Assembly: GCF_945605565.1 (NCBI RefSeq)
Contig: NZ_OX216966.1
Span: 5,696,001 to 5,760,000, forward strand
From: Paenibacillus dendritiformis
GTDB taxonomy: Bacteria; Bacillota; Bacilli; Paenibacillales; Paenibacillaceae
Direction: 5' to 3'
DNA: 64,000 nucleotides
This document shows, piece by piece, positions 8,770 through 16,345 of this stretch (position 1 is its first letter; each line of letters begins with the position of its first letter). The notes below the pieces were generated by a model. That model was given only the letters and a program-made list of their open reading frames with translations. It had not been told where the DNA came from and did not search any database. The position numbers and the translations under genes are program-made.

Positions 8770-9474
8770 TCATTCGTCCTTTCTCCAGCGGTACCCGGTT
8801 CCCCATACGGTCTCAATCCGCTGCGGCTTCGAGCAATCGTCTTCGAGCTTCTCTCTCAGCTTACGAACATGCACATCTACCGTCTTCGGATCGCCGACGA
8901 AATCCTCTCCCCAGACCAGGTTCAACAGCTCGTCCCGGGATAATGCTTTGTCGGGATGCTCCATAAATACTTTCACCATCAGATATTCCTTCGGCGTCAA
9001 CCCGATCACATCATCCTGCTTGTACAGCCTGTTCGCATCCAGGTCAAGCCGGAACGGCCCGGATTCCATGATTTTCCGCGCAGGCGCGGCTGCTTGCCGG
9101 GTCCGGCGCAGCACCGTACGAATTCGGGCAACAAGCTCCAGTGGATTGAACGGCTTGACGATATAATCGTCGGCGCCGAGCTCAAGACCCTTGATCTTGT
9201 CCAGATCCTGTCCGCGCGCCGTGAGGAAGATAATGACAATGTCAGGGTCCATCTCTCTCATCCGCTCGCATAAGGCAAAGCCATCGATATCGGGGAGCAT
9301 AATGTCCAGCACCACCGCTTCGGGACGGGTTGCCGCAAAACGATGCAGCGCCGCCTCTCCTTCCGCCGCCTCCGCCACCCGGAAGCCGTTCCGTTCCAAA
9401 TTAATCGTGACAAACCGTCTAATATTATCATCGTCTTCAACGACGAGCACTTGATTGCTGCAGGAAGTATTCAT
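8770..9474 (-). CDS. OmpR-family response regulator
   Basis: A 234-residue two-domain regulator. The receiver has the acidic pair EDDD at residues 13-16, the phospho-Asp at about 57 (VVLDIMLPD), FLTARG with the conserved Thr and DDYIVKPF with the conserved Lys. The C-terminal winged helix ends LREKLEDD...IETVWGTGYRW. ATG 9474 is chosen over ATG 9495 because AAGGAGG lies 5 nt upstream. A TATAAT-like -10 is seen near 9617-9622 without a good -35. It is the first gene of a two-gene operon with the histidine kinase. Confidence 0.92.
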   Translation of the reverse strand: MNTSCSNQVLVVEDDDNIRRFVTINLERNGFRVAEAAEGEAALHRFAATRPEAVVLDIMLPDIDGFALCERMREMDPDIVIIFLTARGQDLDKIKGLELGADDYIVKPFNPLELVARIRTVLRRTRQAAAPARKIMESGPFRLDLDANRLYKQDDVIGLTPKEYLMVKVFMEHPDKALSRDELLNLVWGEDFVGDPKTVDVHVRKLREKLEDDCSKPQRIETVWGTGYRWRKDE

Positions 9475-9697
9475 TGCCGCCTCCTTCACTCCCATTCATG
9501 CATATACAAGGGAGAATCATTACTTCAATCAGGCTGCCGGCGCGGCCCAGCACCGGCTTTCCGCAGCGCTGGCAAGCAGACTGCGCGTCCGTTCCAGCTT
9601 CGCGATTACTTCTATTATAACGGGTGATGGGACGGTTCCGCGATCTCCCCCCTTTTCAGTGGACTTCAGCGGGGCAGGGCCAGACCGGATGAACGGC

Positions 9698-9748
9698 AAA
9701 AAAGCCCGAGAAGCCATCCGCGTTCAAGACGCAAACCGCTTCTCGGAC
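9698..9748 (-). terminator. Terminator of amt
   Basis: On the minus strand CCGAGAAGC pairs with GCTTCTCGG around a long loop that holds a second small hairpin, and six U follow. It lies 22 bp after the amt stop. Confidence 0.8.
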
Positions 9749-9769
9749 CTTTTCCTTCAGACGGTATTC

Positions 9770-11230
9770 CTATCTTCTCAGAACGACCGGCTTCGCCGGC
9801 GAATGGCCAATCGGCTGAGGCACCGGCGAGCTGGCAGACCGGTTGTGCTGCGGAGCGTCTAGCTGGCCCATCTGCTCCGGGTAGCCGTATTCGCCGTGTT
9901 CGCTCAGATCGAGACCCATCACTTCCTGATCCTCTCGTACTCTCAGGCCCGAGATTTGCTTGATGCCATACAACAGACCATAGGAAGCGAGGAAAGCAAA
10001 CGCGCCGGCCGCCGCGATTCCGTAAGCTTGCACTCCCAACTGATGGAAGCTGCCCGTATCGAGAAGTCCTCCGGTTCCGACGCCTACCTTGGCCGCCAGC
10101 TCCGTCGTCGCGAAAATTCCGTTCGAGAGCGTGCCCCAGATTCCGGCCATCCCATGGACGGACAACGCGTAAATCGGGTCGTCAATGCGCAGCTTATCGA
10201 ACAGCTTCGTACTGTAGAAGACCAGTACACCGGCAACAAGACCGATTAGTACCGCTGCCCATGGCTCGACGAAAGCGCAAGAGGCGGTTATGGCCACCAG
10301 CCCGGCCAGCGTGCCGTTCAATATCGTCGGAATGTCCGCTTTGCCATTCACGATCCAGCTGATCGCGAGCGCCGCTATCGCGCCGGCTCCGGCGCCCAGC
10401 TGCGTGTTCATCGCTACGTAACCGAAAAATCCGTCATCTACGGCCAACGTGCTGCCTGCATTGAAGCCGAACCATCCGATCCAGAGAATAAGCACGCCAA
10501 GCGTGGTGTAGACCTGATTATGCCCCTTCATCTCTCCGGAAGCTCCCTTGCCGGCAAAGCGACCGAGCCGCGGCTTGAGCAGCAGCGTCGCCGCCAATGC
10601 CGCCATCGCGCCTGTCAAGTGAACGACGGTCGATCCGGCGAAGTCCTGCTTTCCATGCTCCGCCAGCCAGCCGCCGCCCCAGATCCAGTGCGCCACGACC
10701 GGATAAATGACAGCCGTGAACAAGATGGTGAACACCACATAGACGGACAGCTTCGCCCGCTCCGCGAAGCCCCCCCACGCAATCGACAGCGCCACGGCCG
10801 CGAAGGCGAATTGGAAGGTGAAGAAGACGAACGGGGGCAGGCCGTCAGCACCCTGCGGGTTGAAGAAGAAATCCCCCCAGCCGATAAATCCGCTGCCACC
10901 GCTGCCGAAGATGAGGCCATAGCCGACAGCCCAATACACGAGCGAACACAAGCCGACGGTGAACACGGTCTTGCCCGCGATATGGCCCGCATTCTTCATA
11001 CGGGTCGATCCCGACTCCAACAGAATGAATCCCGCCTGCATGAAGAGGACCAGCACGGCTGACAGCATGACCCAGAGCGCATTCATTCCCGTATTCAGCA
11101 TCTCGACGGACGGACCGTCCGCTGCCCGTGCCGGAACCGGTATGGATAACCCCCAGCCGATCCCGAGGAGCGCAGCCATCGTCCATCGTCCCCATTGAAT
11201 TGCGTTGCGTCTTGATTGGATGCTCTGCAT
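9770..11230 (-). CDS. amt: Ammonium transporter (Amt family)
   Basis: A 486-residue ammonium channel. An N-terminal signal-like segment (WTMAALLGIGWGLSIPVPARA) is followed by eleven membrane helices. Typical Amt stretches are MQAGFILLESGSTRMKNAGHI, IWGGGWLAEHGKQDFAGSTVVHLTGAMAALAA with the first pore His, and LSVHGMAGIWGTLSNGIFA with the second twin His. ATG 11230 is taken as the start because GGGAG is 8 nt upstream; GTG 11239 would sit on that site. In many bacteria amt is followed by glnK; here no PII gene follows and a terminator ends the gene. A GlnR/TnrA-type operator lies in the leader. It imports ammonium under nitrogen limitation. Confidence 0.94.
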   Translation of the reverse strand: MQSIQSRRNAIQWGRWTMAALLGIGWGLSIPVPARAADGPSVEMLNTGMNALWVMLSAVLVLFMQAGFILLESGSTRMKNAGHIAGKTVFTVGLCSLVYWAVGYGLIFGSGGSGFIGWGDFFFNPQGADGLPPFVFFTFQFAFAAVALSIAWGGFAERAKLSVYVVFTILFTAVIYPVVAHWIWGGGWLAEHGKQDFAGSTVVHLTGAMAALAATLLLKPRLGRFAGKGASGEMKGHNQVYTTLGVLILWIGWFGFNAGSTLAVDDGFFGYVAMNTQLGAGAGAIAALAISWIVNGKADIPTILNGTLAGLVAITASCAFVEPWAAVLIGLVAGVLVFYSTKLFDKLRIDDPIYALSVHGMAGIWGTLSNGIFATTELAAKVGVGTGGLLDTGSFHQLGVQAYGIAAAGAFAFLASYGLLYGIKQISGLRVREDQEVMGLDLSEHGEYGYPEQMGQLDAPQHNRSASSPVPQPIGHSPAKPVVLRR

Positions 11231-11250
11231 AATCTCCACTCCCTGTATTG

Positions 11251-11267
11251 TGTAAGATAATCTAACA
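11251..11267 (-). promoter_or_regulatory. GlnR/TnrA box in the amt leader
   Basis: TGTTAGATTATCTTACA (minus strand) fits the Bacillus TnrA/GlnR consensus TGTNANAWWWTMTNACA at every defined position. It lies 20 bp before the amt start and downstream of the predicted -10, so it is placed for repression (GlnR mode) rather than activation from -40. Confidence 0.8.
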
Positions 11268-11289
11268 CAAATTTGATTTATTATTGGTG

Positions 11290-11318
11290 ATTATAGGGGT
11301 GGGATCGCCTTGTTTCAA
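11290..11318 (-). promoter_or_regulatory. amt: Sigma-A promoter of amt
   Basis: On the minus strand TTGAAA (11313-11318) and TATAAT (11290-11295) are separated by exactly 17 bp, giving a start near 11283. The GlnR/TnrA box then falls at about +17 to +33. Confidence 0.75.
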
Positions 11319-11364
11319 TAGCTTTTCAAGAGAATGTATATTTTTCTGCAATTAATGTAAATGA

Positions 11365-12267
11365 TTATGACATGACATTCCTCCACCAGGCAATCGTTTC
11401 CTCGATTCCGGCCTCTAGCGTATATGCAGGCTTCCATTCCACTTCCCGCTCTAAGCGCTCGATGTTGGCGCCAATGAACAGTGGCTCATCATCCGGATAA
11501 GGGATTGCCCCGAATTGAATCCGGTGGGCCCCTCCTAATCGCCGCGCAACTAAGGAAGCCAACTCCTTCACTTGAATCGGCTTGCCTGAACCGATATTGA
11601 CGGTTCCCTGCACATCGCTGAAGAGCATAGCGACCAGAGCTGCGGCGACATCCTTGACATACAGATAATCCCGATACTGCCTGCCATGGGTGCATAATGC
11701 CTCCTGGCCCGCGAGCAAAGCCCGGATAATCGCAGACACGAGCCTGTTCCCGGCCTCGCGTGGACCGTACAGATGGAAGATGCGTGCCCAACCGCTGCTC
11801 ACTCCCATCACTTCCGCATCCGACTGAAGCCAGGTGCGCAGCGAATGTTTGCATGCCGCATATGGTGTTTTCATGGATAGTGCGGAGCCCTCCTCGGATA
11901 AGTATCCGTCCACCCATTCATACTCTGCGCAAGTGCCGCTTACAATAACTCTCCTCCCCCCGCAGCGGGCGAACTGACGGATAAGTTCCTTGCCTGCCCG
12001 AGCCCAGCTGTAATTGCGCAGCGAATAATAGCATTGCGGCGGAACGGCCTCCCAGGCGAGATGCATCAGATGGGACGGCTTAATCCGCTCCATGAGCGCT
12101 TGCACCTCCGCGGCATCCAACAGATCGGCCCGATGCCATGTACAGCGGAGGTCCGTGCACGGAACGGTCCGATAAGCAGCATGAACATCATAACCCATCC
12201 GGAGCAGCCGGCCGACGACGAAGCCGCCTATCCAGCCGCTCCCCCCGGTGACAAGAATCGTAGTCAT
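11365..12267 (-). CDS. NAD(P)-dependent nucleotide-sugar epimerase/reductase (extended SDR)
   Basis: A 300-residue short-chain dehydrogenase. The Rossmann glycine motif is TGGSGWIGGFV at residues 7-17, and the catalytic pair is YAACK with an upstream Ser in VSGTCAEYEW. FHLYGPREAG and YLYVKDVAAAL are typical of sugar-nucleotide SDRs. As last gene of a CDP-sugar cluster it most likely reduces or epimerises the C4 ketone of the CDP-4-keto-6-deoxy-hexose made by the neighbouring dehydratase. The start is 4 bp after the methyltransferase stop. Stereochemical outcome cannot be read from sequence. No clear terminator follows before the amt promoter. Confidence 0.82.
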   Translation of the reverse strand: MTTILVTGGSGWIGGFVVGRLLRMGYDVHAAYRTVPCTDLRCTWHRADLLDAAEVQALMERIKPSHLMHLAWEAVPPQCYYSLRNYSWARAGKELIRQFARCGGRRVIVSGTCAEYEWVDGYLSEEGSALSMKTPYAACKHSLRTWLQSDAEVMGVSSGWARIFHLYGPREAGNRLVSAIIRALLAGQEALCTHGRQYRDYLYVKDVAAALVAMLFSDVQGTVNIGSGKPIQVKELASLVARRLGGAHRIQFGAIPYPDDEPLFIGANIERLEREVEWKPAYTLEAGIEETIAWWRNVMS

Positions 12268-12271
12268 GGCG

Positions 12272-13498
12272 TCACATCACTTCGACTTCGGGCACCAGCA
12301 CGACGAACTTGCCGCCCCATTCCCGGATGAAAGCACATTGTTCCATAATCTCATCCCGCAGATTCCACGGCAATATGAGCACAAAGTCCGGCTTCGTTCG
12401 CCGCAGCTCAGCCGGGTCCTTAATCGGAATGCGCGACCCTGGCAAATAGAGACCTTGCTTGTGCGAATTCCGATCCACAGTATAAGGAAGCCATAAGCGA
12501 TTGATTCGGCAATAGTTGAGCAGCGTATTTCCCTTGGCTGGCGCTCCGTAACCAGCGATCGTCTTCCCCTTATCCAAGACGTCAAGGAAAAATCGAATAA
12601 TGTCTATCCTCATCCGCTCCACCTTCCAGGCGAATTGCGTATAGACAGACACCTCATCCAGTCCATATTGGCGTTCCAACTCTATCACCTTATCTACACT
12701 GGCACTCACCGGATGACTGCTTGATTCATGGGTAACGAACAGACGAAGCGACCCTCCATGGGTCGCAATCTCCTCGGCCTCAACGACCTTGAGCCGATGC
12801 CGCGAGAATGCCTGTTGCAGAGCGATCAGCGAGAAGTAAGAAAAGTGCTCATGATATATCGTGTCAAATTGGTTGTACCGGATTAAGTTCAACAAGTGCG
12901 GGAACTCAATCGTTATCATGCCCTCCGGATGAAGCATACGGCGCAGCCCCGCCAGAAAATCATGCAAATCCGGAACATGCGCGAGCACATTATTGGCAAT
13001 AATCAAATCTCCCCGAATTCCGTCCTGCACCAATTGCGCTGCCAGCCATTCCCCGAAAAACTCCGTTCTCGTCGGAATGCCCTTGCCTCTTGAGATCTCC
13101 GCCACATTGCGGGCCGGTTCAATCCCCAGCGTCCGGATTCCCCGCTGATGGAAGTATTGCAGCAAATATCCGTCATTACTTGCAATCTCGATAACTTGCG
13201 AATCCGAATGCAACGAAAACCGGCGCAGCGCCATATCGACATACTCCTCGGCATGCCGAAGCCAACTCGACGAATAGGAGCTGAAATATAAATAATGCTC
13301 GAAGATATGCTTAGGCGAAGCTATCTGCCCCAGTTGTACCAAATAACAAGACTCGCAAACATAAGCATGAAGCGGGTAGTAAGGCTCCATCCGCTTCAGC
13401 TCTTGAGGATCAATGAACGAGTTCGCCAGCGGGGAAGCGCCGAGATCAACAAATGTCCGGGTAAGCCCGGAATCGCAAATTCGACATTGTGAGTTCAT
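12272..13498 (-). CDS. Sugar-nucleotide C-methyltransferase (class I SAM, zinc-binding N-terminus)
   Basis: 408 residues in the three-part layout of NDP-hexose C-methyltransferases (TylCIII type). An N-terminal zinc module has CRICDSG and CESC. A central SAM-binding domain has IEIASNDGYLLQYF (motif I) and IIANNVLAHVPDLHDFL. A C-terminal domain has IAGYGAPAKGNTLLNYC and FVLILPWNLRDEIMEQ. Enzymes of this type methylate C3 of 4-keto-6-deoxysugar nucleotides. ATG 13498 overlaps the dehydratase stop as ATGA, which fixes the start against longer in-frame options. Placed between a CDP-glucose 4,6-dehydratase and an SDR, it predicts a branched 3-C-methyl-6-deoxyhexose. The exact position of methylation is inference. 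Confidence 0.82.
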   Translation of the reverse strand: MNSQCRICDSGLTRTFVDLGASPLANSFIDPQELKRMEPYYPLHAYVCESCYLVQLGQIASPKHIFEHYLYFSSYSSSWLRHAEEYVDMALRRFSLHSDSQVIEIASNDGYLLQYFHQRGIRTLGIEPARNVAEISRGKGIPTRTEFFGEWLAAQLVQDGIRGDLIIANNVLAHVPDLHDFLAGLRRMLHPEGMITIEFPHLLNLIRYNQFDTIYHEHFSYFSLIALQQAFSRHRLKVVEAEEIATHGGSLRLFVTHESSSHPVSASVDKVIELERQYGLDEVSVYTQFAWKVERMRIDIIRFFLDVLDKGKTIAGYGAPAKGNTLLNYCRINRLWLPYTVDRNSHKQGLYLPGSRIPIKDPAELRRTKPDFVLILPWNLRDEIMEQCAFIREWGGKFVVLVPEVEVM

Positions 13499-14586
13499 GA
13501 GTCGCTGCAGCTCCTTTCCCTTGTGATAAATGAGGCAATCTGCCCCTCCGCAATGCGCCGCGCGTCTATCCCCGCTCCGTATTGCCGATGCCATGTCACC
13601 GTCCACTCTACCGCTTCCCTCGTCGACAGCTTGGGCCGCCATCCTAAGATGTGAACCGCTTTGCGGCTATCCAGCGTCAGTAGAGGGGCCTCATAAGGAG
13701 CATCTGCCGCCTCCCGAATGAAGGCCAGTTCTTCTCCCCACAGTTCTGTGGCCATGCGAACGATATCCTCTACGCTCACAGCCCCGGGATCAACAGGTCC
13801 GAAGTTCCAAGCCTCCGCGAATGAAGGGCTCTCCCATAGCTTCTCAGCCAGCAAAATATAACCGTGCAGCGGATCCAGGACATGCTGCCAGGGGCGAATG
13901 GCATGCGGTTTCCGGATCGCAAGCGCCGCCGATTGCGTATAAGCTCTAATAATATCAGGCAATAGACGGCCGTCCGCCCAATCCCCGCCCCCGATCACAT
14001 TGCCGGCTCTGACCGATGCCAGCCGTGGAGCAGTCCCCTTCCCCTTCTGGAACCAAGCTTGTTGATAGCAGGCGGCAGCGATCTCTGCGCAAGCCTTGCT
14101 CGCGCTGTACGGATCATGCCCGCCAAGAGGATCTCCCTCCCGAAATGGAGGAGTTCCCCGTTTGCCGTCGTTAAGATAACATTTATCGCTTGTCACATTA
14201 ACGACGACACGTACGCTTGGCGTCTGGCGAACCGCCTCTAGCAGATGGACCGTCCCGATGACATTCGTCTGGAAGGTATGGACAGGGTGGATATACGAGG
14301 TCTGTACTAACGGTTGGGCAGCCAGATGGAACACCACTTCCGGCTGGTGATTCGAGATTGCATGCAATAAGGCTGGGAAATGAGTAATGTCTCCCCGGAT
14401 CGAGTGGCGGCAGGAAGTATGGATACGGGCGGCTTCAAATAAATTAGGAGTCGTAGGAGGAGTTAAGGAATAACCAATCACTTCGGCGCCCATCAGCGAT
14501 AGCCATAGCGTCAGCCAAGCGCCTTTGAACCCTGAATGTCCAGTAATGAATACCTTTTTTCCGTTCCAAAATTGTACATCGACCAT
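13495..14586 (-). CDS. rfbG: CDP-glucose 4,6-dehydratase
   Basis: A 363-residue extended SDR that converts CDP-glucose to CDP-4-keto-6-deoxyglucose. The NAD site is TGHSGFKGAWL at residues 15-25; the SDR Tyr-Lys pair is in GHDPYSASKACAE. Family stretches are NVTSDKCYLND, VRAGNVIGGGDWADGRLLPD and IRPWQHVLDPLHGYI. The length is typical of RfbG. The cytidylyltransferase gene ends upstream with a gap of 1 bp, so CDP rather than dTDP or GDP is the nucleotide, supported by both enzymes independently. Its last bases overlap the methyltransferase start. Confidence 0.93.
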   Translation of the reverse strand: MVDVQFWNGKKVFITGHSGFKGAWLTLWLSLMGAEVIGYSLTPPTTPNLFEAARIHTSCRHSIRGDITHFPALLHAISNHQPEVVFHLAAQPLVQTSYIHPVHTFQTNVIGTVHLLEAVRQTPSVRVVVNVTSDKCYLNDGKRGTPPFREGDPLGGHDPYSASKACAEIAAACYQQAWFQKGKGTAPRLASVRAGNVIGGGDWADGRLLPDIIRAYTQSAALAIRKPHAIRPWQHVLDPLHGYILLAEKLWESPSFAEAWNFGPVDPGAVSVEDIVRMATELWGEELAFIREAADAPYEAPLLTLDSRKAVHILGWRPKLSTREAVEWTVTWHRQYGAGIDARRIAEGQIASFITRERSCSDS

Positions 14587-14587
14587 G

Positions 14588-15355
14588 CTACCACACCTTC
14601 CATGGGGCTTGCCTGCTGTCCCATAGCTCCATTAGTTTCTTCTTATCCCGCAGGGTATCCATCGGGTGCCAGAAGCCATGGTGCTGATAGGCCATAAGCT
14701 GCCGCTGCTTCGCCAGCTGAACGAGAACATCCGTCTCCAAGACGGACGCATCGTCGGATATATATTGGAATATGGCAGGTTCGAGCACGAAGAAGCCTCC
14801 GTTAATCCAGCCCCCGTCACCTGCCGGCTTCTCTGTAAAATCAACGACAAGCTGATTCTGCAGCGCGAGGGAACCGAATCGGCCGGGCGGCTGCACCGCT
14901 GTAACGGTAGCGTGCTTCCCGTGCGAGCGGTGGAAGCGAATCAACGCATCAATATTAACGTCGCTCAGCCCGTCCCCGTAAGTGAGACAAAATGTTGAAT
15001 CCCCAATAAAATCCTGGATTCGCTTGATTCGTCCGGCCGTCATCGTCCCCTCTCCCGTATCAACGAGAGTGACTCGCCATGATTCCGTATCCTTGCCATG
15101 AAACTGAATGGATTGATCCGTCATATCCACGGTGAAGTCCGAACGGAATAAATGATAATTAGCAAAATATTCTTTAATCACATGCCCTTTGTACCCCAGA
15201 CAGACGATGAAATCGTGGATCTGATAATGGCTATAAAGCTTCATAATATGCCATATTATCGGATGCGGGCCGATGTCGATCATCGGCTTAGGCTTGACTT
15301 GCGTCTCTTCGCCGATTCTTGTTCCATATCCGCCCGCAAGGATAACTGCCTTCAT
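14588..15355 (-). CDS. rfbF: Glucose-1-phosphate cytidylyltransferase
   Basis: A 255-residue nucleotidyltransferase making CDP-glucose from CTP and glucose-1-phosphate, the entry step of CDP-deoxysugar synthesis. The N-terminal motif GGYGTRI with KPKPMIDIG is followed by CLGYKGHVIKEYF, LTYGDGLSDVNIDALI, the product-site VDFTEKPAG and INGGFFVLEP. ATG 15355 is chosen because GGGGGTGA lies just upstream, overlapping the stop of the glycosyltransferase gene. The 255-residue size matches the RfbF family. It is the second gene of a five-gene minus-strand operon. Confidence 0.93.
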   Translation of the reverse strand: MKAVILAGGYGTRIGEETQVKPKPMIDIGPHPIIWHIMKLYSHYQIHDFIVCLGYKGHVIKEYFANYHLFRSDFTVDMTDQSIQFHGKDTESWRVTLVDTGEGTMTAGRIKRIQDFIGDSTFCLTYGDGLSDVNIDALIRFHRSHGKHATVTAVQPPGRFGSLALQNQLVVDFTEKPAGDGGWINGGFFVLEPAIFQYISDDASVLETDVLVQLAKQRQLMAYQHHGFWHPMDTLRDKKKLMELWDSRQAPWKVW

Positions 15356-15360
15356 TAAGC

Positions 15361-16122
15361 TCACCCCCATAACCTCATATAATCCGGATAGATCCGAAGA
15401 TCTGTCGTCTGGGTAACAAGCTGCAAATACCGGTGTTCTAATTCATCTCTCGTCACAACATGTTGATGACCCATGCCGAGCTTGATGCTTTCTTGTGACA
15501 TCGTAGGGCCGATCTGGAGCTTGCGCAGCCTCAATTGCTCCGTCCAGGGGCTGAAGTCGAATTTCAATATAAAAGCGGGCGCCGGATAGTTCACGCACGG
15601 GAACTCACTGTATGGATGGAGGGAATAATGTCTTCCCGTCCAATAGTTGCCATGAGGAAACTTGTGAATGAACCTCCCCATAATCGGCGAAATAAACCCG
15701 TGATGGCGCTGCCGAACTAACGGAACGGCCGGATGGGGATCGGGATACCCGTACTTCGGATCATCTACCATGTAGATCGATCGGATAAAATACATATCAC
15801 TTCCCAGTGCCTCCAAAGTTGTGTAAAATTGTTGCTTATCCCGGAAGCATAGAAATTCCGTCGTGTTCAATACGGTTTTCCACCCGGTACATTCCCTCTC
15901 GATCTCCATCACTTCACGATCAACTAAGACAGCGTCGAACTCATGCACTGTGGAATCCCGTACTTCCCAATGAGGGGCAAACTGTCGGCAGATGTCAACG
16001 GAGCGGTCGGTCGATCCGCGATTAAGGAGAATTCCATGATCGAACAGCGGAACATGGTGCCGCAGCCACCACGGCAGTAAATACTCTTCGTTATAAAAAT
16101 GAGAAATAATGGTACTGCACAT
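15361..16122 (-). CDS. Family 2-like glycosyltransferase
   Basis: A 253-residue protein beginning MCSTIISHFYNEEYLLPWWL, followed by HGILLNRGSTDRSVDIC, which matches the start of the compact family-2 glycosyltransferase fold (nucleotide-binding N-E-E and the G-S-T-D turn). The acceptor half (FIHKFPHGNYWTGRHYSLHPYSEFP) shows no feature identifying the substrate. ATG 16122 has AAAGGAGG 10 nt upstream; an earlier in-frame ATG at 16179 lacks such a site. As first gene of the CDP-sugar cluster it may transfer the finished deoxysugar to a surface glycan, perhaps the S-layer glycan or another wall polymer; this is inferred only from position. Confidence 0.72.
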   Translation of the reverse strand: MCSTIISHFYNEEYLLPWWLRHHVPLFDHGILLNRGSTDRSVDICRQFAPHWEVRDSTVHEFDAVLVDREVMEIERECTGWKTVLNTTEFLCFRDKQQFYTTLEALGSDMYFIRSIYMVDDPKYGYPDPHPAVPLVRQRHHGFISPIMGRFIHKFPHGNYWTGRHYSLHPYSEFPCVNYPAPAFILKFDFSPWTEQLRLRKLQIGPTMSQESIKLGMGHQHVVTRDELEHRYLQLVTQTTDLRIYPDYMRLWG

Positions 16123-16232
16123 AGTTGTTTTCCCTCCTTTTTCCCAATATATGAACCAAGGTCCCATTGGCTTGTACATTCACTCCCGTTCCATCGCCTT
16201 TTTTCACGCCTTCTTGCCGTTCCCGTTAAAAC

Positions 16233-16278
16233 GGACAAGGGCTGCCCTTGTCATCGTTGATGACAGGAGCAGCCCTTA
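16233..16278 (-). terminator. Terminator of the M1 peptidase gene
   Basis: Long inverted repeat AAGGGCTGC..GCAGCCCTT with an inner stem TGTCATC/GATGACA and an AAC loop, followed on the minus strand by GTCCGTTTT. It separates the peptidase gene from the glycosyltransferase gene. Confidence 0.7.
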
Positions 16279-16345
16279 CATGCTGGAAGCAGCCGTTGCA
16301 GTGGGGGAAGCAGTCCCATACAGCCGCAAGGCATTGAGCGGTATT

